In this document: in pieces, positions 57,203 to 64,000 of the stretch
Layout of the letters: the number at the start of each line of letters is the position of its first letter
Position numbering within the stretch: position 1 is the first letter of the stretch
Origin: Burkholderiales bacterium
GTDB taxonomy: Bacteria; Pseudomonadota; Gammaproteobacteria; Burkholderiales; Burkholderiaceae
Reading direction: 5' to 3'
NCBI GenBank assembly: GCA_021287185.1
Contig: JAJTAZ010000017.1
Span: forward strand, 1 to 64,000
Length of the DNA stretch: 64,000 bases
Position numbers and translations under genes: made by a program
Notes under the pieces: generated by a model
Seen by the model: the letters and a program-made list of their open reading frames with translations, nothing else
Database searches by the model: none
Told to the model about the DNA's origin: nothing

Positions 57203-57721
57203 TCACACTAACTCTCCAAAAAACCACTGCTCAACAACTTTATCACCATCCTCATCATCTGTGATCGGAAAGGTGATGCCAAGTTCATGCACTCCTTCGG
57301 GCAAAACCAGTCCCCAATCTTTGCTCAAGGATTTTTCAGTAATTAGTTTAGTTTCTCCACTAACAAGCGTGTGCCCCCTAAAATACGCTTCATCCAAATA
57401 AAGACAAATCTCGCTACTAAACATATCAGGCAATGATATTAATGCTGTGACTCTAACATTTTTAAATTTGATAGGCTTCGCATGAATTAAATTCGCGCAA
57501 GCCTCTATCATTCGTTGAGCACATTCGGCTTTTATTTTTGGCGTTGAATACTTTCCCATAACCAAACCAGCATGAACTGGTATTTTCCAGTTCATGTATT
57601 GTCTGCCCTTTGGTAATTCATCAGGAAAATAGTCAATAAAATTTTCAGACCATCGTTTCAATGCCCGCAAACGACGAGGAATGCCTCGCAGTTTTTTATT
57701 GGTTAGACGCAATTGCCGCAT
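57203..57721 (-). CDS. DUF3916-like protein behind tyrS
   Basis: 172 residues with RLTNKKLRGIPRRLRALKRW at the start, WKIPVHAGLV, and TDDEDGDKVVEQWFFGELV at the end. I recall this as DUF3916-like, a family of unknown function; unchecked. The ATG follows the tyrS stop by two bases on the same strand (TAA-AC-ATG). The DNA is AT-rich relative to tyrS and mutL. No signal peptide; basic N-terminus. Possibly an immunity-like orphan. Confidence 0.75.
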   Translation of the reverse strand: MRQLRLTNKKLRGIPRRLRALKRWSENFIDYFPDELPKGRQYMNWKIPVHAGLVMGKYSTPKIKAECAQRMIEACANLIHAKPIKFKNVRVTALISLPDMFSSEICLYLDEAYFRGHTLVSGETKLITEKSLSKDWGLVLPEGVHELGITFPITDDEDGDKVVEQWFFGELV

Positions 57722-57723
57722 GT

Positions 57724-58986
57724 TTAACTCGCAACCACACTGACTTTAGCAAACCTGCGTTTCCCCACCTGTATCACATATTCACCCACTGCCAAACGGG
57801 TGTTTTTATCCTTGACCACTTCGCCATCAATTTTACAACCGCCCTGCTCAATCGAGCGCACGCCATCCGATGAGGTATTGACCATGCCCGCCGCTTTGAG
57901 CAATGCGCCCAACGGCAAACCGCCTTCAGGTACACTGACCGTGACCGATTCAATGTCATCGGGAATACCGCCTTGCGCACGATGGTTGAACGCTTGCAGT
58001 GCTTCCTCGGCGGCTTGTGCGTTGTGAAAACGCGCCACGATTTCTTGCGCAAGCAATACCTTGATTTCGCGTGGATTGCGCCCGTTGTTCACTTCTTCTT
58101 TAAATTGTGCAATTTGCTCCATCGACACGAATGAAAGCAATTCATACCAATCCCACATCATGTCATCCGAGATGCTCATGATTTTGCCAAACATTTCATT
58201 GGCAGGCTCGGTGATGCCGACGTAGTTGTTTTTCGATTTGGACATTTTGTCCACGCCATCCAAGCCGACGAGCAAAGGCATGGTCAAAATGCACTGCGGC
58301 TCTTGACCGTATTCTTTTTGCAATTCACGTCCCACCAATAGATTGAATTTTTGGTCGGTGCCACCGAGTTCGATGTCGGACTTGAGCGCGACCGAGTCGT
58401 AGCCTTGCATCAGTGGGTATAAAAACTCATGGATGGAAATTGCCACACCGTTTTTATAACGTTTGGTAAAGTCCTCACGCTCAAGCATACGCGCGACGGT
58501 GTAACGGCTGGCCAGTTGTATCATGCCGCGTGCGCCGCCAAACTCAGGCGAGTCGCACCACTCCGAGTTGTAACGAATTTCGGTTTTTTCTTTGTCCAAA
58601 ATCAAACTGGCTTGCTCATAGTAGGTTTTCGCATTCGCTTCAATCTGCTCGCGTGTCAGCGGCGGACGCGTGGCATTGCGTCCCGATGGATCGCCAATCA
58701 TGGACGTAAAATCACCAATCAAGAAAATCACGGTATGCCCCAAATCCTGCAATTGACGCAGTTTGTTCAACACCACGGTGTGACCCAAATGGATGTCGGG
58801 CGCAGTCGGATCCAAGCCCAGTTTGATGCGCAAAGGCAAGCCCGTCGCCGCACTGCGGGCGAGTTTTTGCACCCATTCGCTTTCGACCAACAACTCGTCA
58901 CAACCGCGTTTGCTCACGGCAAGCGCATGTTTGACGGCATCGGTGATGGGATATTGTACGGGGGTGGATTTTACCTGCTCGGTCAT
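57724..58986 (-). CDS. tyrS: Tyrosyl-tRNA synthetase
   Basis: Class I enzyme charging tRNA-Tyr. [11 protein letters not shown] holds the HIGH motif, [15 protein letters not shown] the KMSKS loop, and a C-terminal S4 RNA-binding domain spans about 355-420. 420 residues from ATG 58986, with GAGTG upstream; the GTG three codons before is less likely. Confidence 0.96.
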   Translation of the reverse strand: MTEQVKSTPVQYPITDAVKHALAVSKRGCDELLVESEWVQKLARSAATGLPLRIKLGLDPTAPDIHLGHTVVLNKLRQLQDLGHTVIFLIGDFTSMIGDPSGRNATRPPLTREQIEANAKTYYEQASLILDKEKTEIRYNSEWCDSPEFGGARGMIQLASRYTVARMLEREDFTKRYKNGVAISIHEFLYPLMQGYDSVALKSDIELGGTDQKFNLLVGRELQKEYGQEPQCILTMPLLVGLDGVDKMSKSKNNYVGITEPANEMFGKIMSISDDMMWDWYELLSFVSMEQIAQFKEEVNNGRNPREIKVLLAQEIVARFHNAQAAEEALQAFNHRAQGGIPDDIESVTVSVPEGGLPLGALLKAAGMVNTSSDGVRSIEQGGCKIDGEVVKDKNTRLAVGEYVIQVGKRRFAKVSVVAS

Positions 58987-59183
58987 GGTGAACACTCAAT
59001 TTATGGGTTAGAAAATTTAGTATCATGCTAAAAAACACGCTATTGTACCAATTTGTGCCATGTTCTTGCCACAATGTGCGCAGCAAACCTATTTAAGGGA
59101 ACACGAAATAAACTGATTTATCGCGCATTTCAGACATGCTAAAATGCGCTTCTTTTAATTAACCCAACATTAACCCACACACC

Positions 59184-59867
59184 ATGACCGCACTCACCCA
59201 AAACGAACTGAAAATCCTCGTTGCTCAAAAAGCGATTGAATACGTCCCAGCCAACGCCATCATTGGGGTTGGCACGGGTTCGACCGCCGATTTATTCATT
59301 GACGAATTGGCAAAAATCAAAGATCGCATTGTCGGTGCAATTGCCAGCTCCAACCGCACCGCTGAGCGTTTGACAGGTTATGGCATCCGTGTATTTGATG
59401 TCAACGAAGTGCGCTCTGTGCCCGTGTATATTGACGGTGCGGATGAAATTGACCCGAAAGGCTTTATGATTAAGGGTGGCGGTGCGGCGCACACGCGCGA
59501 GAAAATCTGCGCATCGATTGCCGAGCAATTTATTTGCATCGCCGATGCAAGCAAAGAAGTGGATGTGTTGGGTACATTTCCACTGCCGATTGAAGTCGTG
59601 CCTCTGGCGCGCGAAGCGGTAGCACGCCGTTTGACCGCCATCGGTGGTTTACCGATTTGGCGTGTGAAAGACGACCAACCCGTGGTCACCGACAACGGCT
59701 GTCACATCCTTGATGTCCACGATTTACGCATCACCGACCCGTTGGCGATGGAGCAAGAGTTGACTTTGATTCCCGGTGTTTTGACGGTGGGAATTTTTGC
59801 CCTCCAACCCGCACACGTGGCATTGATTGCCACAGCGGATGGTGTCAAAGAACGAAATTATCGTTAA
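59184..59867 (+). CDS. rpiA: Ribose-5-phosphate isomerase A
   Basis: Interconverts ribose 5-phosphate and ribulose 5-phosphate in the pentose phosphate pathway. [32 protein letters not shown] and [11 protein letters not shown] are conserved blocks including the catalytic region. 227 residues. The ATG has no clear SD. A weak palindrome (AGGGGCCATCGCCCCT) follows it. Confidence 0.96.
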   Translation: MTALTQNELKILVAQKAIEYVPANAIIGVGTGSTADLFIDELAKIKDRIVGAIASSNRTAERLTGYGIRVFDVNEVRSVPVYIDGADEIDPKGFMIKGGGAAHTREKICASIAEQFICIADASKEVDVLGTFPLPIEVVPLAREAVARRLTAIGGLPIWRVKDDQPVVTDNGCHILDVHDLRITDPLAMEQELTLIPGVLTVGIFALQPAHVALIATADGVKERNYR

Positions 59868-59991
59868 AATTTCAGGGGCCATCGCCCCTGTCACACACCA
59901 TTGGTTTTTGTTGTATGATGCGTTTGAAATAGCCAAAAAATAAGTAGCACACACCATAAATGGCATCTTTCATTCGCATTAGGAGACAACC

Positions 59992-61200
59992 ATGCGCATC
60001 AGTGACCGTTTGCGCCATGCGCGCATCGAAACCGAGTATCAATGGAATGCATTCACCCTCAAACGTGAATCACAATACCTCAATCCGCAAAACGCGTGGT
60101 TGGAGCATTCTTGGCAGGTGTCAGCTCGCAGCATTGATGTTGAAAAAACCTGCGCGCCCATTGACGACCCCGAAGCCGTGCGCCAGCAATTCATCTCCTC
60201 GCAGTTGTACCAAGTCGCCAAACCGCTGTTGGATGACCTTTTAAACTCAATACAAGATACAGGTTTTGCGGTTGGTTTGTCCGATCCGAATGCCACCTTA
60301 CAATGGACGGCATCCAGTCGGGTAATGGAAAAACGCTTGGAAAAAGCCCATTTCATTCCCTCCGCCCATTGGGATGAGCAGAGCATCGGCACCAATGCCG
60401 TTGGCTTAGCGGCACGATTGGTCAAGCCTGCCGCAGTTTTCTCGGCGCAACATTACGTACCGAGTTTGCACGAATGGGTGTGCTACGCCGCGCCCATCGT
60501 CCACAAACCCACGGGACAATTGGCCGCTGTGCTCGACATCAGTGCGCCGTGGCAACACGCCACGCCACTGGCTTTGGCAACCGTGAGCCACTACGCCCAG
60601 CAAATATCGCAACTGTGGTCGGCAGTCGAAATCGAGCCGTGTTTTTATCTCAATTTATGTGGACACAAAACCGGCGTGTGCTTGGGGCACACGTTGTTGT
60701 CGCGTCGCTTGCAAGAAATTTTCTTAACCTTGTCTGTGCATCCTGAAGGCTTGAGCTTGGAATCGCTCCACGCCCACGTGTATGGTGATGCGGAAGTGTC
60801 GATGTCCACCCTCAAATCTGAGATGAGCCATCTGCGTGCGCACATCGGTGAACGCTTACAAGCGCGTCCATATCGATTGTCGATGACCGCGCAAATTGTG
60901 CCAACCGATGCGCATTTAGTCGAACAATATGCGCTCCAAGGCAATGTCCAAGCCATGATGACCTTGTACCAACACCCGTTGCTGCCACAATCACAAGCCC
61001 CCGCTGTGGTTGAGTTTCGCGAGTATCTGCACCAATTGGTGGTGCGCACCCTTGCAATGAGTACCGATGTGTCGGCTTTGTGGCAATTCTCGACCCAGCA
61101 CGAAGCCGAATACGAGGTATTGGCTCAGTTGCAGCAACTGTTGCCGCTCTCCGATGGTCGGCGCGCGGCGGTATTGGCCAAACTCTCGCAATTTGAATAA
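59992..61200 (+). CDS. GAF-domain regulator lacking the sigma-54 AAA+ domain
   Basis: 402 residues resembling the N-terminal half of AcoR-type activators: a GAF region (about 80-210, HWDEQSIGTNAVGLAARLV) of the acetoin/aldehyde regulator type, then a C-terminal segment with a winged-helix-like stretch (LSRRLQEIFLTLSVHPEGLS ... LKSEMSHLRAHIGERL). No AAA+ sigma-54-interaction motif (GAFTGA) is present, so it should act without sigma-54. AGGAG SD. It precedes the aldehyde dehydrogenase on the same strand and is its probable regulator. Confidence 0.85.
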   Translation: MRISDRLRHARIETEYQWNAFTLKRESQYLNPQNAWLEHSWQVSARSIDVEKTCAPIDDPEAVRQQFISSQLYQVAKPLLDDLLNSIQDTGFAVGLSDPNATLQWTASSRVMEKRLEKAHFIPSAHWDEQSIGTNAVGLAARLVKPAAVFSAQHYVPSLHEWVCYAAPIVHKPTGQLAAVLDISAPWQHATPLALATVSHYAQQISQLWSAVEIEPCFYLNLCGHKTGVCLGHTLLSRRLQEIFLTLSVHPEGLSLESLHAHVYGDAEVSMSTLKSEMSHLRAHIGERLQARPYRLSMTAQIVPTDAHLVEQYALQGNVQAMMTLYQHPLLPQSQAPAVVEFREYLHQLVVRTLAMSTDVSALWQFSTQHEAEYEVLAQLQQLLPLSDGRRAAVLAKLSQFE

Positions 61201-61262
61201 AAATTAGCCCTCATTAAATCCTTCAACCTTTTTTCAACCTTGTTCGTGACATCATGCGTCCC

Positions 61263-61282
61263 AGTGTGCAACATAGCGCACT
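61263..61282. promoter_or_regulatory. Dyad upstream of the aldehyde dehydrogenase gene
   Basis: AGTGTGC (61263-61269) and GCGCACT (61276-61282) form an imperfect dyad around six bases, 24 bases before the dehydrogenase start. A plausible operator for the GAF regulator; inference only. Confidence 0.3.
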
Positions 61283-61305
61283 TATCAATTTAATAGGAGA
61301 CCATG

Positions 61306-62826
61306 ATGATTTACGCTCAACCCAACGCCGCTGGCGCACCGATTCAATTCAAAACCCAATACGACAATTTCATCGGCGGCACATTTGTCGCCCCTGTCAA
61401 AGGCACGTATTTTGATGTGGTGACCCCCATCACAGGCAAAGGCTTCACGCAAGCAGCGCGCTCAACCGCCGAAGACATTGAACTGGCACTGGATGCCGCC
61501 CACGCCGCCGCAGATGCGTGGGGCAAAACTTCAGCCACCGAACGCGCCAATATTTTGCTCAAAATTGCCGACCGCATGGAAGCGAATTTAGAAATACTCG
61601 CCTACGTCGAAACCGTGGACAACGGTAAACCCATACGTGAAACGCTCAACGCCGACATCCCGCTGGCGGTCGATCATTTTCGCTACTTCGCCGGCTGCAT
61701 CCGCTCACAGGAAGGCACTGCCTCGGAAATCGATGCCAACACCATGGCCTACCACATCCACGAGCCACTCGGTGTGGTCGGGCAAATCATCCCGTGGAAC
61801 TTCCCAATTTTAATGGCCGCATGGAAACTCGCGCCCGCGCTCGCAGCAGGCAACTGCGTGGTGCTCAAACCCGCCGAATCCACACCTGTGAGTATCTTGG
61901 TGCTTGCTGAACTCATCGCAGATTTACTCCCCGCAGGTGTGCTGAACATCGTCAATGGCTACGGGCGTGAAGCAGGCATGCCTTTGGCCACATCCAAACG
62001 CATTGCAAAAATTGCCTTCACAGGCTCAACCTCGACTGGACGCGTCATCGCGCAAGCGGCAGCGAACAACCTCATCCCTGCGACATTGGAACTCGGTGGT
62101 AAATCACCCAACATCTTTTTTGAAGATGTGATGGCGGCCGACGATGGTTATTTGGACAAAGCGATTGAGGGCTTGGTGTTGTTTGCTTTTAACCAAGGCG
62201 AAGTTTGCACCTGCCCATCGCGTGCGTTGATTCAAGAATCCATCTACGACAAGTTTATGGAAAAATGTTTGGCGCGCATCGCGGCGATTAAACAGGGCAA
62301 TCCACTGGATACCGACACCATGATTGGTGCGCAGGCTTCCAATGAACAAATGACCAAAATCAAATCGTACTTAGATTTGGGCAAACAAGAAGGCGCAACG
62401 GTATTGGCAGGTGGCGCACCCGCGCAATTGGCAGGCGAATTGGCGGATGGTTACTACATCCAACCCACGGTATTTAAGGGGCACAACAAAATGCGTATTT
62501 TCCAAGAAGAGATTTTTGGACCTGTTTTGGCCGTGACCACATTCAAAGACGAAGCCGATGCCCTCGCCATCGCCAATGATACTTTGTACGGTTTGGGCGC
62601 AGGCGTGTGGAGTCGCAATGGCAATGTGGCCTACCGCATGGGACGCGCCATCAAAGCAGGTCGTGTGTGGACCAACTGCTACCACGCTTATCCAGCGCAC
62701 TCGGCGTTTGGCGGTTACAAAGAATCGGGCATCGGACGCGAAACCCACAAAGTCATGCTCGACCATTACCAACAAACCAAAAACCTGTTGGTGAGTTACA
62801 CTGAGGAAAAATTGGGCTTTTTCTAA
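61306..62826 (+). CDS. NAD-dependent aldehyde dehydrogenase (ExaC/AcoD type)
   Basis: 506 residues. Cofactor-binding blocks [20 protein letters not shown] and [13 protein letters not shown], the general base Glu in [11 protein letters not shown] and nucleophile Cys in [13 protein letters not shown] are all present. Sequence type and neighbours (GAF regulator before, DUF779 after) point to an acetaldehyde or short-chain aldehyde dehydrogenase. ATG 61306 has the better AGGAG spacing; 61303 is the alternative. Confidence 0.94.
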   Translation: MIYAQPNAAGAPIQFKTQYDNFIGGTFVAPVKGTYFDVVTPITGKGFTQAARSTAEDIELALDAAHAAADAWGKTSATERANILLKIADRMEANLEILAYVETVDNGKPIRETLNADIPLAVDHFRYFAGCIRSQEGTASEIDANTMAYHIHEPLGVVGQIIPWNFPILMAAWKLAPALAAGNCVVLKPAESTPVSILVLAELIADLLPAGVLNIVNGYGREAGMPLATSKRIAKIAFTGSTSTGRVIAQAAANNLIPATLELGGKSPNIFFEDVMAADDGYLDKAIEGLVLFAFNQGEVCTCPSRALIQESIYDKFMEKCLARIAAIKQGNPLDTDTMIGAQASNEQMTKIKSYLDLGKQEGATVLAGGAPAQLAGELADGYYIQPTVFKGHNKMRIFQEEIFGPVLAVTTFKDEADALAIANDTLYGLGAGVWSRNGNVAYRMGRAIKAGRVWTNCYHAYPAHSAFGGYKESGIGRETHKVMLDHYQQTKNLLVSYTEEKLGFF

Positions 62827-62899
62827 TTTTTAAATAAAGACCGATTCAACCATGTGGGGTGACATATTCATCCCACATGGGTCACCACAGGAGCACATC

Positions 62900-63268
62900 A
62901 TGGTCGAACGCGTCATCGCTACAGAATCCGCCTTGGCACTCATCGTTCAACTCAAAGCCGAGCACGGTGAAATCATGTTTCATCAGTCAGGCGGTTGTTG
63001 CGACAACAGCGCGGCCAACTGCTATCTACCGACCGATTTAACCATCGGTGCGTATGACGTGCATTTGGGGGATATTGGCGGTGTGCCGTTTTACATCAGC
63101 GCGTCGCAGTACGAATACTGGAAACACACCCAGCTCATCATTGATGTGACCGATGGACACGGTGGCACATTTTCATTGGAAGGCGCAACGGGCAAAGCCT
63201 TTCTCACCCGCTCGCGGCTGTTTACCGATGAAGAATGGGCGCAATTACAAGCCCAAGGTGTGGTGTGA
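62900..63268 (+). CDS. DUF779 protein linked to aldehyde dehydrogenase
   Basis: 122 residues with MFHQSGGCCDNSAANCY near 25-41 (three Cys and a His in a short span, perhaps a metal site) and FYISASQYEYWKHTQLIIDV. DUF779 genes accompany acetaldehyde/aldehyde dehydrogenases. ATG 62900 has an AGGAG SD. Role unknown; it may load or protect a metal or substrate. Confidence 0.9.
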   Translation: MVERVIATESALALIVQLKAEHGEIMFHQSGGCCDNSAANCYLPTDLTIGAYDVHLGDIGGVPFYISASQYEYWKHTQLIIDVTDGHGGTFSLEGATGKAFLTRSRLFTDEEWAQLQAQGVV

Positions 63269-63272
63269 ATTT

Positions 63273-63617
63273 TTAATCTTTTTTACCAAACCACGTCAGC
63301 CATTTTTGGTGGGCTTGGGCTTTCACATCATCGGTGATGTACATCGCCACCAAAGCAATCGCTGCCGCCAACGCACCCAAATCATCGCTAAAGCCCGCTA
63401 CGGGAATCACATCAGGAATCGCATCCACAGGTGAAATGAAATACGCCAACGCGCCGAAAATCACGGTTTTCGCCCATTTCGGCGTTTCGGGTCTTTGCGC
63501 GGCATAGTATAGTTGCAAGGCTTTTTCAATCACCTCGCCACCTGCTTTGAGTGCGAAATTTTTGACCTTGTCCCAAAAACTTGAATCTGAATAATCGGGG
63601 ATTTGTGGGTTTTCCAT
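63273..63617 (-). CDS. YkvA-family DUF1232 membrane protein
   Basis: 114 residues with YFISPVDAIPDVIPVAGFSD, the DUF1232 signature, and at least one hydrophobic segment that includes LAAAIALVAMYI. ATG 63617 is preceded by GAGGAG. Convergent with the DUF779 gene, four bases apart. Function unknown. Confidence 0.92.
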   Translation of the reverse strand: MENPQIPDYSDSSFWDKVKNFALKAGGEVIEKALQLYYAAQRPETPKWAKTVIFGALAYFISPVDAIPDVIPVAGFSDDLGALAAAIALVAMYITDDVKAQAHQKWLTWFGKKD

Positions 63618-63630
63618 GCGGCACTCCTCA

Positions 63631-63660
63631 GTGTTCATTCATCAGTATTCATTCGTCAAT
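63631..63660 (+). repeat. Short imperfect tandem repeat
   Basis: Two 14-base units, GTGTTCATTCATCA and GTATTCATTCGTCA, stand in the gap between ykvA and tadA, beginning at 63631 and 63645 respectively. Confidence 0.4.
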
Positions 63661-63690
63661 CGCAGTCACTGCATTCAATCAACCGATGCC

Positions 63691-63724
63691 GTCATTGCGA
63701 GCAGTTGACTGCGAAGCAATCCAG
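63691..63724. repeat. REP-like palindrome
   Basis: GTCATTGCGAGC ... GCGAAGCAATCCAG resembles a palindromic element common in intergenic DNA of many bacteria. ATTGC/GCAAT and GCAG/CTGC form nested stems around TTGA. One copy only in this window, in a 155-base gap. Confidence 0.5.
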
Positions 63725-63772
63725 CGGTATCGGCAAAGTTCCTCTGCTTTGACCTCTAACGATATATTGTGC

Positions 63773-64000
63773 TCAATCGGCTTTATTCAAGGACTTGTTT
63801 AAAGCCCGGCGTTCTTGGAAAAATTGTTGCAGCAACGCCCGCGCCTCATCCGCCAAAACCCCACCAACCACATCAACGGGATGGTTGATATGGTGATTCA
63901 ACTGTTCATTGCTATACACATTCATCACCGATTCCGCCACGCCCGTCTTGTAATCCGCCGCGCCATAGACCACGCGCGTCAGCCGTGCATGAAACATCGC
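63773..64000 (-). CDS. tadA: tRNA adenosine deaminase TadA, C-terminal part
   Basis: The 3' end of a gene whose start lies beyond the window. The residues AMFHARLTRVVYGAADYKTG and LNHHINHPVDVVGGVLADEA are the conserved C-terminal half of TadA, which makes inosine at tRNA-Arg wobble. The zinc/catalytic HAE and PCxxC motifs are mostly off-window. The frame is open to the right edge. Confidence 0.9.
   Translation of the reverse strand, partial: AMFHARLTRVVYGAADYKTGVAESVMNVYSNEQLNHHINHPVDVVGGVLADEARALLQQFFQERRALNKSLNKAD

Noticed and set aside
59868..59893. Strong terminator after rpiA
   Set aside because: The palindrome AGGGGCCATCGCCCCT is not followed by a T-run; at best a weak or Rho-assisted end.
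1..64000. CRISPR arrays, insertion sequences, integrases and prophage genes
   Set aside because: No regularly spaced repeats, transposase, integrase or phage structural motifs were seen in the window.

Overview
The window reads as chromosomal DNA of a betaproteobacterium, most likely a Burkholderiales lineage of unusually moderate G+C. The evidence is gene order: frr-uppS-cdsA-dxr-rseP-bamA-skp-lpxD-fabZ-lpxA-lpxB-rnhB, pilB-pilC-pilD-coaE-zapD-yacG, yceD-rpmF-plsX, DUF47-pit and cyaY/lptM-lysA, together with long-form LeuA and a MutL carrying an endonuclease motif. Genus cannot be named from sequence alone. Almost all of the window is housekeeping DNA; no insertion sequence, integrase or CRISPR array was seen.

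Layout. 1-600: start of an AAA_13 (RloC/PrrC-like) ATPase just downstream of a tRNA-Phe gene. 600-5400: leuA behind a leucine attenuator with an apparently leaderless leader peptide, then pgsA and uvrC. 5300-7170: phosphate module (possible Pho box, DUF47 protein, Pit transporter). 7180-20330: one long minus-strand envelope cluster (lipid A, BamA/Skp, RseP, isoprenoid and phospholipid enzymes, ribosome recycling). 20500-27100: an uncharacterised lipoprotein, ftsK with two small exported proteins, lysA/lptM and cyaY. 27100-32600: lipid-anchored Deg protease and, divergently, a circularly permuted ATP-grasp / alpha-E / transglutaminase operon that contains an extra exported-protein gene. 32700-40800: yacG, zapD, coaE, type IV pilus assembly genes, CorC-like protein, polyprenyl synthase. 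41000-52100: lon, metallopeptidase, rlmB, mscS, PLD-like protein, rsmB, purN, rsmI-like, maf. 52100-57200: yceD-rpmF-plsX, an orphan ParA-type ATPase, mutL. 57200-64000: tyrS, rpiA, a GAF regulator-aldehyde dehydrogenase-DUF779 set, ykvA and the end of tadA.

Accessory material is thin but patterned. Three AT-rich, immunity-like or unknown genes (41060, 50268, 57203) sit just behind stop codons of lon, the rsmI-like gene and tyrS on the same strand, as if using host transcription. A fourth AT-rich gene (30004) lies inside the ATP-grasp operon, and a ParA-like gene lies between plsX and mutL, where fabH would normally follow plsX. The observations I rate highest are the leaderless leucine attenuator, the modified ATP-grasp/alpha-E/transglutaminase operon, the tRNA-Phe/AAA_13 junction and the piggy-backed orphan genes.

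Start codons were re-chosen by Shine-Dalgarno (SD) spacing and family N-termini; several genes appear to use GTG or TTG (rseP, maf, purN, coaE and the CorC-like gene).
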